NCBI GenBank assembly: GCA_003449615.1
Contig: DMHA01000316.1
Span: 237-17,621, forward strand
DNA length: 17,385 bases
Reading direction: 5' to 3'
DNA from: Flavobacterium sp.
GTDB lineage: Bacteria; Bacteroidota; Bacteroidia; Flavobacteriales; Flavobacteriaceae
The position numbers and the translations under genes were made by a program. The stretch's first letter is position 1. Each line of letters starts with the position of its first letter. Below, piece after piece: positions 1 to 6,874 of this stretch. The notes under the pieces were generated by a model. It worked only from the letters and a program-made list of their open reading frames with translations, had not been told where the DNA came from and did no database searches.

Positions 1-2
1 AT

Positions 3-80
3 TTAAAAGAGTCTGAAATCAGTAAATTAAAAAACAATATCAAATCCATTTCATCTACATTCCATTTTAATTTAACCTAG
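3..80 (+). CDS. Possible 3' tail of an upstream gene (partial)
   Basis: One frame is open from the left edge to a TAG at 78-80 and would encode about 25 residues rich in Lys, Ser, Asn and Glu, like the charged C-terminus of a larger protein. Nothing identifies a family, and an open stretch this short is easily due to chance in AT-rich DNA. It is noted because it ends just upstream of the promoter of the next gene. The alternative is that 1-124 is all intergenic. Confidence 0.2.
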   Translation, partial: LKESEISKLKNNIKSISSTFHFNLT

Positions 81-100
81 CAACTTCCGTTTTAATAACT

Positions 101-108
101 TACTTTTG
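101..108 (+). promoter_or_regulatory. Putative -7 element for the ABC-F gene
   Basis: TACTTTTG matches the Bacteroidota sigma-A -7 consensus TAnnTTTG exactly. I see no good TTG at the usual -33 distance. Transcription would start around 115, only about 10 bases before the GTG at 125, so the leader would be very short. Confidence 0.45.
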
Positions 109-124
109 CCCAAAAAATAGCCTA

Positions 125-1987
125 GTGAATTACTTATCAGTCGAAAATATCTCCAAATCCTTTGGCGAAAGAACGCTTTTTGAAAACATTTCTTTCGGAA
201 TTAACAAAGACCAAAAAATAGCTTTTATTGCCAAAAATGGTTCTGGAAAAACCACCATAATGAACATCATCAATGGTTTTGACGAGCCTGATACTGGACA
301 AGTCGTGCTTCGAAAAAGCATCAGAATGGCTTTCCTTTCGCAAGACAATAAATTGCAGGATGAATTGACAATTGAGGAAAGTATTTTTGCCTCAGATAAC
401 GAAAGTTTGAAAGTGATTCAAGCCTACGAAAAAGCATTGGAAAATCCTGAAGACGAAGGGGCTTATCAAAAAGCTTTTGACGGAATGGACCAACACAATG
501 CTTGGGATTTTGAAACCCAATTCAAACAAATTTTGTTCAAATTGAAGTTGGAAGATTTCAAACTGAAAGTGAAAAATCTATCGGGTGGGCAGAAAAAACG
601 TTTGTCATTAGCCATTATTTTGATTAATCGTCCTGACTTGTTGATTCTGGATGAACCTACGAATCACTTGGATTTGGAGATGATAGAATGGCTGGAAAGT
701 TATTTCGCCAAAGAAAACATTACACTGTTTATGGTAACTCACGACCGCTTCTTTTTGGAACGGGTTTGCAATGAAATCATCGAATTGGACAACGGAAAAA
801 TTTACCAATACAAAGGAAATTACTCTTATTATTTAGAGAAAAAAGATGAGCGAATTGCTTCCGAAAATTCGAGTGTGGACAAAGCCCAAAACCTTTTCGT
901 CAAAGAATTGGAATGGATGCGTCGCCAACCCAAAGCGAGAACGACCAAATCGAAATCGCGTCAGGATGATTTTTATGTAATTAAGGAAAAAGCCCAAAGT
1001 CGTCGTCGAGAGAATAAAGTGGAACTCGAAATCAATATGGAACGAATGGGAAGCAAAATTATTGAGCTTCACAAGATTTCTAAGAAATGGAAGGATCACG
1101 TGATTTTGGATAACTTCAGTTATGATTTTCAACGTGGCGAGCGCATCGGAATTATCGGAAAAAACGGAACTGGAAAATCAACTTTCCTGAACCTTTTGAC
1201 TGGAACTATTCCGTTAGATTCTGGAAAAGTAGTCGTGGGCGAAACCATCAAAATTGGCTATTACACCCAAACCGGCATCAACCCAAAACCGGGACAACGC
1301 GTGATTGAGGTCATCAAGGAATACGGCGAATTTATTCCGTTGACCAAAGGCAGATTGATTTCGGCTTCGCAATTGTTGGAACGTTTTCTTTTTGATTCCA
1401 AAAAACAATATGATTATGTCGAAAAGTTGAGTGGTGGCGAGTTGAAAAGACTGTATTTGTGTACCGTTTTAATCCAAAACCCAAACTTCCTGATTCTGGA
1501 TGAACCCACAAATGATTTGGATATTGTGACTTTAAATGTCTTGGAAAGTTTCCTTTTGGATTATCCGGGATGTTTGCTTGTGGTATCGCACGACCGTTAT
1601 TTTATGGACAAAATTGTGGATCAATTGTTCATTTTCAGAGGTCAAGGCGAAATTGAAACTTTCCCCGGAAATTATTCTGATTTTAGGACTTATGAAGACA
1701 GTGCCGATGTTGCTCAAAAGGAAGACAACAAAACCGAAAAGAAAGATTGGAAACAAAACAATCCAACATCTAACTTGACTTTCAACGAGCAAAAAGAATA
1801 TCAGAAAATCGAACGAGAAATCAAGGATTTGGAAATAGAAAAAGCCAAAATCGAGCAGTTATTTTCTGATGGAAAAATAGAAGAATCAGCCATCGAAAAG
1901 AAAGCCAACGAATTGAAAAACATCATTGTTAAAATAGAAGAAAAAGAAGAAAGATGGTTTGAATTGAGTGCGAAGATGGAAAATTAA
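125..1987 (+). CDS. ABC-F family ATPase, Uup-like
   Basis: A cytosolic ABC protein with two nucleotide-binding domains and no membrane segment, as in the ABC-F family, which acts on ribosomes or nucleic acid rather than in transport. Domain 1 has a P-loop at residues 36-44, signature LSGGQ 152-156, Walker B LLILDE 172-177 and switch His206. Domain 2 has GKNGTGKST 345-353, LSGGE 435-439, LILDEP 456-461 and SHD 488-490. A basic linker with a WMRRQPKAR stretch lies near 264-272. Residues about 553-615 are charged and helical, probably a coiled coil like the C-terminal domain of Uup; 620 aa fits Uup (about 635) better than shorter EttA-type members. The start is GTG: the frame has no ATG upstream, and MNYLSVENISKSFG looks like a normal N-terminus for these proteins. 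Oddity: the first Gly of the domain 1 P-loop is Ala36. It converges with pdhC. The role (translation rescue or DNA-structure handling) is inferred from family only. Confidence 0.9.
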   Translation: MNYLSVENISKSFGERTLFENISFGINKDQKIAFIAKNGSGKTTIMNIINGFDEPDTGQVVLRKSIRMAFLSQDNKLQDELTIEESIFASDNESLKVIQAYEKALENPEDEGAYQKAFDGMDQHNAWDFETQFKQILFKLKLEDFKLKVKNLSGGQKKRLSLAIILINRPDLLILDEPTNHLDLEMIEWLESYFAKENITLFMVTHDRFFLERVCNEIIELDNGKIYQYKGNYSYYLEKKDERIASENSSVDKAQNLFVKELEWMRRQPKARTTKSKSRQDDFYVIKEKAQSRRRENKVELEINMERMGSKIIELHKISKKWKDHVILDNFSYDFQRGERIGIIGKNGTGKSTFLNLLTGTIPLDSGKVVVGETIKIGYYTQTGINPKPGQRVIEVIKEYGEFIPLTKGRLISASQLLERFLFDSKKQYDYVEKLSGGELKRLYLCTVLIQNPNFLILDEPTNDLDIVTLNVLESFLLDYPGCLLVVSHDRYFMDKIVDQLFIFRGQGEIETFPGNYSDFRTYEDSADVAQKEDNKTEKKDWKQNNPTSNLTFNEQKEYQKIEREIKDLEIEKAKIEQLFSDGKIEESAIEKKANELKNIIVKIEEKEERWFELSAKMEN

Positions 1988-2022
1988 ACTATCAGCAACT
2001 ATTTAGACTATCAGTATTTTTC

Positions 2023-2152
2023 AATTGCCTCCAGCTTCAGCTGGAGTAGGTAATGAATGCAGCATTGGCTTTAGCCAAATAACTATGAAATTTTGGCTAA
2101 AGCCATATTAAATATTCAAATTTTATTCCTCCAGCTGAAGCTGGAGGCAATT
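2023..2152. repeat. Nested palindromic repeat, REP/RAYT-like
   Basis: An outer perfect 24-bp inverted repeat has arms at 2023-2046 and 2129-2152. Inside it is a perfect 14-bp inverted repeat (2066-2079 and 2092-2105) around a 12-base loop. Each outer arm is also a palindrome by itself: CTCCAGCT and AGCTGGAG around a 2-base centre (2029-2046 and 2129-2146). The inner arms behave alike, with TTGGCT and AGCCAA around TT at 2065-2078. The element can therefore fold as one long stem-loop or as four small hairpins. A location between two convergent 3' ends is typical of REP-type elements mobilised by IS200-like REP-associated tyrosine transposases (RAYT). No transposase is in the window and I see no target duplication, so the mechanism is inferred. 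Confidence 0.75.
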
Positions 2153-2257
2153 AATGTATTGAAATGCGAGTGCACAGAATAGTTATAAACTTTGTAAAAA
2201 AGAGGTTTGAATTAAATTCCTCCTGACTTATTAAACTCCAAAAAGTCTATTTCAGCA

Positions 2258-2294
2258 AAAAATCCCGTTTTGAAAACTTCAAAACGGGATTTTT
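2258..2294. terminator. Bidirectional terminator between ABC-F gene and pdhC
   Basis: A perfect 17-bp stem (2258-2274 and 2278-2294) with a 3-base loop AAC. It has a GC core (TCCCG/CGGGA) flanked by an A-run on the left and a T-run on the right, so each strand reads as a hairpin plus U-tract. It sits 22 bases past the pdhC stop and is the obvious end of the pdhA-pdhC transcript. It would also stop read-through from the ABC-F gene. Confidence 0.9.
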
Positions 2295-2316
2295 ATATTA
2301 TAAAACTAACTAGCTT

Positions 2317-3951
2317 TTAAGCCAGCATCGTTACAGGATTTTCAATATATTGTTTCAAAGTTTGCAAGAACTGAGCTCCAGTTGCACCGTCGATAGTTCT
2401 GTGATCGCAAGCCAAAGATAACATCATTGTATTCCCAACTACAATTTGTCCGTTTTTAACCACTGGTTTTTCTACAATCGCTCCTACAGAAAGGATAGCT
2501 GAATTCGGTTGGTTGATGATGGAGTTGAATTCCGTAATACCAAACATTCCAAGGTTGGAAATCGTGAAAGTACTTCCTTCCATTTCAGTAGGCAATAATT
2601 TTTTGTTCTTGGCTCTTCCAGCCAAATCTCTAACGCTTGTTCCAATTTGAGACAAACTCATACCATCTGTAAATGGCAATACAGGAACGACTAATCCGTC
2701 TTCGACAGCAACCGCAACGCCAATATTCACGTGATAGTTGATGATTATGGATTCAGCAGTCCATTGTGAATTGATTTTTGGATGTTTTTTCAAAGCCAAA
2801 GCCGAAGCTTTAATTACCATATCGTTAAAAGATACTTTGGTATCTGGAACACTGTTAATTATCGCTCTTGATTTCATTGCTTCGTCCATTGTTACCTCGA
2901 TTACCAAGTTGTAATGTGGTGCAGTAAATAAAGATTCTGACAAACGTTTTGCAATGACTTTTCGCATTGTAGAGTTTTTAATCTCTTCGGTGGCAATTTG
3001 TCCTGCGGGAATATATGGTTTGGGAGTGCTAACTGTTTCTGTTTTGGCTGATGTACTTTCTTGAGGTCTGCTATCAGCAATCTGGGAACTGCTTGCAGGC
3101 GTAAAGTTCTCCACATCACTTTTGGTGATGCGTCCGTTTTCGCCAGAACCTTTTACTTGTGATAATTGAATTCCTTTTTCGCTGGCCATTTTCTTTGCCA
3201 AAGGCGAAGCCAAAATTCTTTGTCCATCAGTTGGTGCTTCCTGAACAACTGTTTTAGTTTGAGCAACAGGAGCAGCTTTCGCTTCTTCGGTTGTAACGGT
3301 TACAGGTGCAGTTCCGCCAGTGGTATAACTGCTAGCAATTCCGCTAACATCTGTTCCTGCTGGGCCAATAATAGCCAAAAGACTATCAATTGGAGCCGAT
3401 TGTCCTTCTTGAATTCCAATATATAATAAAGTTCCTTCGTTGAAAGATTCGAATTCCATCGTGGCTTTATCGGTTTCGATTTCGGCAAGAATATCGCCCT
3501 CGGCAACTTTGTCACCTACTTTTTTCAACCAAGTAGCTACCGTTCCTTCGGTCATAGTATCGCTCAAACGAGGCATTGTTACTACAACAACTCCAGCTGG
3601 TAAAGCTGATGTTTTGGCTGTTGAAATTGTAGTTTCTACTTTTTTAACTTCAACTTTCTCTTCTTGGGATTTGTTATTGGAATTATTGGAAATTAATGAA
3701 GTTATATCTTCACCTTCGTTTCCGATAATAGCTAATAATGAGTCAATTGGTGCAGTTTCACCAGCTTGAATTCCAATATATAAAAGAGTTCCTTCGTTGA
3801 AAGACTCAAATTCCATTGTTGCTTTGTCGGTTTCAATTTCGGCTAGCATATCGCCTTCGCTTACTTTGTCGCCTACTTTTTTTAACCAAGTTGCTACCGT
3901 TCCTTCTGTCATTGTATCGCTCAAACGGGGCATTGTTATAATTGTTGCCAT
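2317..3951 (-). CDS. pdhC: Pyruvate dehydrogenase E2, dihydrolipoamide acetyltransferase
   Basis: The E2 core of the pyruvate dehydrogenase complex, which transfers the acetyl group from lipoyl-lysine to CoA in the cytosol. Two lipoyl domains lie at about residues 4-78 and 123-197, each with an ETDKATME motif; the lipoylated lysines are K43 and K162. Pro/Ala/Thr-rich linkers follow, then a peripheral-subunit (E1/E3-binding) domain at about 245-283 (ILASPLAKKMASE, GSGENGRITKSDV). The catalytic acyltransferase domain runs from about 320 to 544, with HRTIDG (H517, D521) near the C-terminus. The 544-aa length suits a two-lipoyl E2. It starts at ATG 3951, eight bases after pdhA ends, so the two are almost certainly co-transcribed. 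The two lipoyl domains are nearly identical, which suggests recent duplication or gene conversion. E1-beta and E3 must lie elsewhere. A 2-oxoglutarate E2 is less likely because the neighbour is a PdhA-type E1-alpha. Confidence 0.95.
   Translation of the reverse strand: MATIITMPRLSDTMTEGTVATWLKKVGDKVSEGDMLAEIETDKATMEFESFNEGTLLYIGIQAGETAPIDSLLAIIGNEGEDITSLISNNSNNKSQEEKVEVKKVETTISTAKTSALPAGVVVVTMPRLSDTMTEGTVATWLKKVGDKVAEGDILAEIETDKATMEFESFNEGTLLYIGIQEGQSAPIDSLLAIIGPAGTDVSGIASSYTTGGTAPVTVTTEEAKAAPVAQTKTVVQEAPTDGQRILASPLAKKMASEKGIQLSQVKGSGENGRITKSDVENFTPASSSQIADSRPQESTSAKTETVSTPKPYIPAGQIATEEIKNSTMRKVIAKRLSESLFTAPHYNLVIEVTMDEAMKSRAIINSVPDTKVSFNDMVIKASALALKKHPKINSQWTAESIIINYHVNIGVAVAVEDGLVVPVLPFTDGMSLSQIGTSVRDLAGRAKNKKLLPTEMEGSTFTISNLGMFGITEFNSIINQPNSAILSVGAIVEKPVVKNGQIVVGNTMMLSLACDHRTIDGATGAQFLQTLKQYIENPVTMLA
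3431..3937. repeat. Direct repeat encoding the two lipoyl domains of pdhC
   Basis: Bases 3431-3580 and 3788-3937 align without gaps over 150 bases, with about 18 differences by my count, mostly at third codon positions. They encode the core of lipoyl domains 2 and 1. The protein copies (residues 7-77 and 126-196) differ at only 5 of 71 positions. The repeat is coding sequence inside pdhC, not an inserted element. Confidence 0.85.
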
Positions 3952-3959
3952 AATTGATT

Positions 3960-4958
3960 TTAGAGTTTATGAGGTGTGAATGGATAGTTTTCTTGTTCGT
4001 AAACTACATCGTATAATTGTTGAATTTCAGGATAAGGAGATTCTTCGGCAAATTTTACACACTCTTCGATTAAATCTTTTACTCTCTGATCGATGACTTC
4101 AATTTCAGCTTCTGTAGCATATTTTTGATCTATAATTACATCCAATACTTGGGTAATCGGGTCAATTTTTTTGTACTCTTCTACCTCTTCTTTCGAACGG
4201 TATAATTGTGCGTCCGACATCGAATGTCCTCTGTAACGATAAGTTTTCATTTCGAGGAAAGTAGGTCCTCCCCCACTTCTAGCTCTTTCGATTGCTTCGC
4301 TCATGGCTTCGGCTACTTTCACCGGGTTCATTCCGTCAACTGGTCCACAAGGCATTTCGTAACCCAAACCTAGTTTCCAAATATCAGGATGATTGGCAGT
4401 TCTTTCGACAGAAGTTCCCATAGCATAACCGTTATTTTCAACAATAAATACTACTGGAAGATTCCACAACATCGCCATATTAAAGGCCTCATGTAACGAA
4501 CCTTGTCTAGAAGCGCCATCACCAAAATAAGTCATGGTTACGCCTCCTGTATTGTTGTATTTGTCTCCAAAAGCTATTCCGGCTCCCAAAGGTATTTGTC
4601 CACCCACGATTCCGTGACCTCCATAAAATCCGTGTTCTTTTGAAAAAATGTGCATAGAACCACCCATTCCTTTTGAGGTTCCTGTTACTTTTCCTAACAA
4701 TTCGGCCATCACGCGTCTTGGATCTACACCCATTCCGATAGGTTGAACATGGTTTCTATAAGCGGTAATCATTTTATCTTTTGTCAAGTCCATAGCGTGT
4801 AAAGCACCCGCTAAAACGGCTTCTTGACCATTGTATAAATGTAGAAATCCTCTAACTTTTTGTTGAATGTACAGTGCGGCAAGTTTGTCTTCAAACTTTC
4901 TCCAAAGTAGCATGTCTTCATACCATTTTAAATAAACTTCTTTTGTAACTTCTTTCAT
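3960..4958 (-). CDS. pdhA: Pyruvate dehydrogenase E1 alpha subunit
   Basis: The thiamine-diphosphate subunit of the heterotetrameric (alpha2-beta2) E1, which decarboxylates pyruvate and loads acetyl onto E2. From the ATG at 4958 it is 332 aa. The ThDP/Mg motif begins GDGASRQG (146-153) and ends in the NN pair at 175-176. The conserved loop YRYRGHSMSDAQLYRS lies at about 240-255, matching the regulated-serine loop of eukaryotic E1-alpha. The N-terminal RKFEDKLAALYIQQKVRGF stretch is typical. A TTG seven codons upstream (4979) also keeps the frame open but would add only a Lys/Phe-rich leader, so I prefer the ATG. It is first in an operon with pdhC, with an 8-base gap. No pdhB is adjacent, so the beta subunit must be encoded elsewhere. 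Confidence 0.94.
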   Translation of the reverse strand: MKEVTKEVYLKWYEDMLLWRKFEDKLAALYIQQKVRGFLHLYNGQEAVLAGALHAMDLTKDKMITAYRNHVQPIGMGVDPRRVMAELLGKVTGTSKGMGGSMHIFSKEHGFYGGHGIVGGQIPLGAGIAFGDKYNNTGGVTMTYFGDGASRQGSLHEAFNMAMLWNLPVVFIVENNGYAMGTSVERTANHPDIWKLGLGYEMPCGPVDGMNPVKVAEAMSEAIERARSGGGPTFLEMKTYRYRGHSMSDAQLYRSKEEVEEYKKIDPITQVLDVIIDQKYATEAEIEVIDQRVKDLIEECVKFAEESPYPEIQQLYDVVYEQENYPFTPHKL

Positions 4959-5045
4959 TTTGAATTTTTTCTTTTTCAATTAATTGTTGTTTTATTAGGA
5001 TGTAATCAAAAAAATATGGATTTAGTTTCCTAAACTGGCAAGTTG

Positions 5046-5053
5046 CAAAAATA
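5046..5053 (-). promoter_or_regulatory. Putative -7 element for pdhA-pdhC
   Basis: Read on the minus strand this is TATTTTTG, an exact TAnnTTTG match in the gap between cdd and pdhA. It implies a start near 5039 and a leader of about 80 bases. There is no TTG at the -33 position, so the call rests on the -7 match and its location. Confidence 0.45.
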
Positions 5054-5102
5054 GGACATTATAAGGAAGTAGTAAAATTTAAAAGCTAATTTTTAGATTT
5101 TT

Positions 5103-5585
5103 TTATAAGAAGTTTTTATCAAACATAAACGGCAACAGATTTTTAAGAGAATCTGATTTGTAAATTGCTCCTATTTCACCCATAAAATAGATTTCAATTG
5201 GAATTTCTTGTTTGATTTCATATTCGGCAATAGATTGACGACAGGCTCCACAAGGAGGAATTGGTTTGGTAGTCTGATTGTTGTCTGATGCTGCGGTAAT
5301 TGCCATTTTCAGAATTTTTGCATCAGGATATATTGTTCCAGCCTGAAAAACGGCAACACGTTCGGCACAAAGCCCCGAAGGATAGGCTGCGTTTTCTTGG
5401 TTGGAGCCCAAAACTATTTTGCCATTGTCTAATAAAAGTGCTGCGCCAACCCTAAATTTTGAATAAGGTGCATACGCATTTTTTCTAACTTCTAAAGCTT
5501 GTGCCATTAGATTCTGAATATCATTTGGTAAATTTTCAACTGTTTCAAATACCGAAAATTTGGTTGAAATAATAATCTCGTTCAT
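5103..5585 (-). CDS. cdd: Cytidine deaminase
   Basis: Zinc enzyme that deaminates cytidine and deoxycytidine to uridine and deoxyuridine in pyrimidine salvage. At 160 aa it has the single-domain, tetrameric type length. The catalytic CAE motif is at residues 73-75 (Cys73 zinc ligand, Glu75 proton shuttle), and PCGAC at 111-115 supplies ligands Cys112 and Cys115. The substrate-binding YAPYSKFRVGAAL segment (38-50) and NQENAAYPSGLCAERVA (62-78) are classic for the family. It starts at an ATG at 5585. It follows porV on the same strand, but a hairpin with a T-run lies between them, so it is probably not part of the por transcript. About 145 bases and a putative promoter separate it from pdhA. 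Confidence 0.95.
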   Translation of the reverse strand: MNEIIISTKFSVFETVENLPNDIQNLMAQALEVRKNAYAPYSKFRVGAALLLDNGKIVLGSNQENAAYPSGLCAERVAVFQAGTIYPDAKILKMAITAASDNNQTTKPIPPCGACRQSIAEYEIKQEIPIEIYFMGEIGAIYKSDSLKNLLPFMFDKNFL

Positions 5586-5597
5586 TGGTGTTTTTGG

Positions 5598-5631
5598 AAA
5601 AAAAATCCAAACTTCTGGAGAAATTGGATTT
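5598..5631 (-). terminator. Probable terminator after porV
   Basis: On the minus strand an 8-bp stem (5624-5631 with 5603-5610; AAATCCAA/TTGGATTT) and a 13-base loop lead into eight T (complement of 5598-5605). It begins about 20 bases past the porV stop. The stem is AT-rich with only a few G:C pairs, so termination may be leaky. It falls in the short space upstream of cdd. Confidence 0.6.
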
Positions 5632-5650
5632 GTATTTATATTATTGTTGA

Positions 5651-6823
5651 CTAATATTCGTCATATTTATCTCCAAAATTGAATGTAAGTGAGAACCGTA
5701 AAGTATTTTCTAAAGGGTTTTTAACTTTGGATGCCGAAAACAAATAGGAAACATCAACTTTTATTGCAGTATATTTAAAACCTGCTCCAAGAGAAAAATA
5801 TTGTCTAGCTCCTTTGTCTGGATTTTCGTGAAAATATCCCATTCGCATGGCAAAAGAATCTTGATACAAATATTCGGCACCAACTGAATAGGTAAATTCT
5901 TTTAGCTCTTCGCTAAAACCTCCAGATGCATCGGAGAATGATTGGGCAATTCCAGGAAACCATCCAATTGAATTATAATTTTGATTATTTATTGCTACAT
6001 CAGTACTATTCACAATATCATCTCCATTCAAATCTGTTACAGGTTGTGGTGTTGGCACCAACAATTTGTTAAACTCTACATTTACAGCTACTTTATTATA
6101 ATCGTCTAAAATAAAATCAAAACCAGTTCCTATTTTCAAATTGGAAGGAAGAAAGTTTGAGCCATTGTCAGATTGACTTAAATCATAACTGATTTTTGGC
6201 CCCATATTTTGAAAATTAAATCCTGCTCTCCACCTACCATTGAAACTGTTATAGGCAATTTCTTCTGTTTGGAAAAATCCTGCAATATCTACCGCAAAAG
6301 ATTTTGCTGCTTTGAGACTTTGACCATCAGTAGTAAGACCTAAATTGGAACTTATGAATCTTCCAGCCACAGCCAAAGAAAATTTCTCGCTTAGTTTTAA
6401 GGAGTAGGATCCATCAATGGCAAATTCAGAAGGTTTGACTACGGTAAAATCAGGTCCTGCATCCTTTCTTAATTCAATTTCACCCAAACTAAAATAACGA
6501 AGGCTTCCAGCAAAAGCACTTCGTTCATTTAATCGGTTGTAATATGTTAATTGTCCTAACGAAATGTCATTAACCAAGTCCACAAGATAAGGAGTGTAAC
6601 TTACAGAAAAGCCTTGTTTGTCTATTGCAAAAGCATATTTTGCTGGATTCCATTGTTGTGAAAAAGCATCTGCAGAAGTGGCAACACCATTGTCGGCCAT
6701 ACCTGCTGCTCTCGCATCGGCAGCAACTGACAGAAATGGAACACCAGTAGTAATAGGGTTTTGTTGAGCATTTGCAAATGAAATAACGAATAAACAGGCA
6801 AAAAGGAAAGGTATTTTTCTCAT
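5651..6823 (-). CDS. porV: T9SS outer-membrane shuttle protein PorV
   Basis: PorV (LptO) is a FadL-like outer-membrane beta-barrel that binds exported T9SS cargo and hands it to the sortase PorU. From the ATG at 6823 it is 390 aa. The signal peptide MRKIPFLFACLFVISFANA is followed by QQNPITTGVPFLSVAADARA, a segment characteristic of this family together with GMADNGVATSADAFSQQWNPA. The rest alternates short aromatic/hydrophobic strands with polar loops, and the protein ends on an aromatic-containing strand (LRFSLTFNFGDKYDEY). A TTG eight codons upstream is in frame but would put a polar leader ahead of the signal peptide, so it is rejected. It lies 37 bases after porU in the same direction, the order expected for a Flavobacterium porU-porV pair, and has its own putative promoter in that gap. 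Confidence 0.93.
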   Translation of the reverse strand: MRKIPFLFACLFVISFANAQQNPITTGVPFLSVAADARAAGMADNGVATSADAFSQQWNPAKYAFAIDKQGFSVSYTPYLVDLVNDISLGQLTYYNRLNERSAFAGSLRYFSLGEIELRKDAGPDFTVVKPSEFAIDGSYSLKLSEKFSLAVAGRFISSNLGLTTDGQSLKAAKSFAVDIAGFFQTEEIAYNSFNGRWRAGFNFQNMGPKISYDLSQSDNGSNFLPSNLKIGTGFDFILDDYNKVAVNVEFNKLLVPTPQPVTDLNGDDIVNSTDVAINNQNYNSIGWFPGIAQSFSDASGGFSEELKEFTYSVGAEYLYQDSFAMRMGYFHENPDKGARQYFSLGAGFKYTAIKVDVSYLFSASKVKNPLENTLRFSLTFNFGDKYDEY

Positions 6824-6844
6824 TGGTTTAAAATAATAATTATA

Positions 6845-6874
6845 CAAATATAGTATTTAATTAAAGGATTACAA
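6845..6874 (-). promoter_or_regulatory. Putative porV promoter inside the porU-porV gap
   Basis: On the minus strand, TTG (6872-6874), a 19-base spacer and TATATTTG (6845-6852) match both parts of the Bacteroidota consensus with good spacing. The TTG lies within the last codons of porU. Transcription would start near 6838, about 15 bases before the porV ATG. It would let porV be made at a different level from porU. Confidence 0.55.

Larger units (their letters stand above)
1988..2316. other. 329-base gap between convergent genes
   Basis: No credible gene lies here. The gap holds the nested palindromic element (2023-2152) and the bidirectional terminator (2258-2294). Bases 1988-2022 and 2153-2257 are AT-rich with nothing I can identify. 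No separate U-tract terminator directly follows the ABC-F stop, so the palindromes or the distal hairpin may end that transcript. Confidence 0.8.

Noticed and set aside
2023..2152. CRISPR repeat or complete insertion sequence
   Set aside because: There is one nested inverted pair and no regularly spaced direct repeats, and the span is too short to encode a transposase.
3440..3979. Two plus-strand open frames (3440-3769 and 3797-3979) with similar protein sequences, looking like a gene repeat
   Set aside because: They are antisense to pdhC; their similarity is a by-product of the duplicated lipoyl-domain coding sequence.
4959..4979. Upstream in-frame TTG start for pdhA
   Set aside because: It adds only a short Lys/Phe-rich leader; the ATG at 4958 begins the MKEVTKEVYLKWYEDM N-terminus, which fits E1-alpha proteins.
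6824..6847. Upstream in-frame TTG start for porV
   Set aside because: It would place eight extra polar/aromatic residues before a normal signal peptide that begins at the ATG at 6823, and it overlaps the predicted -7 element.
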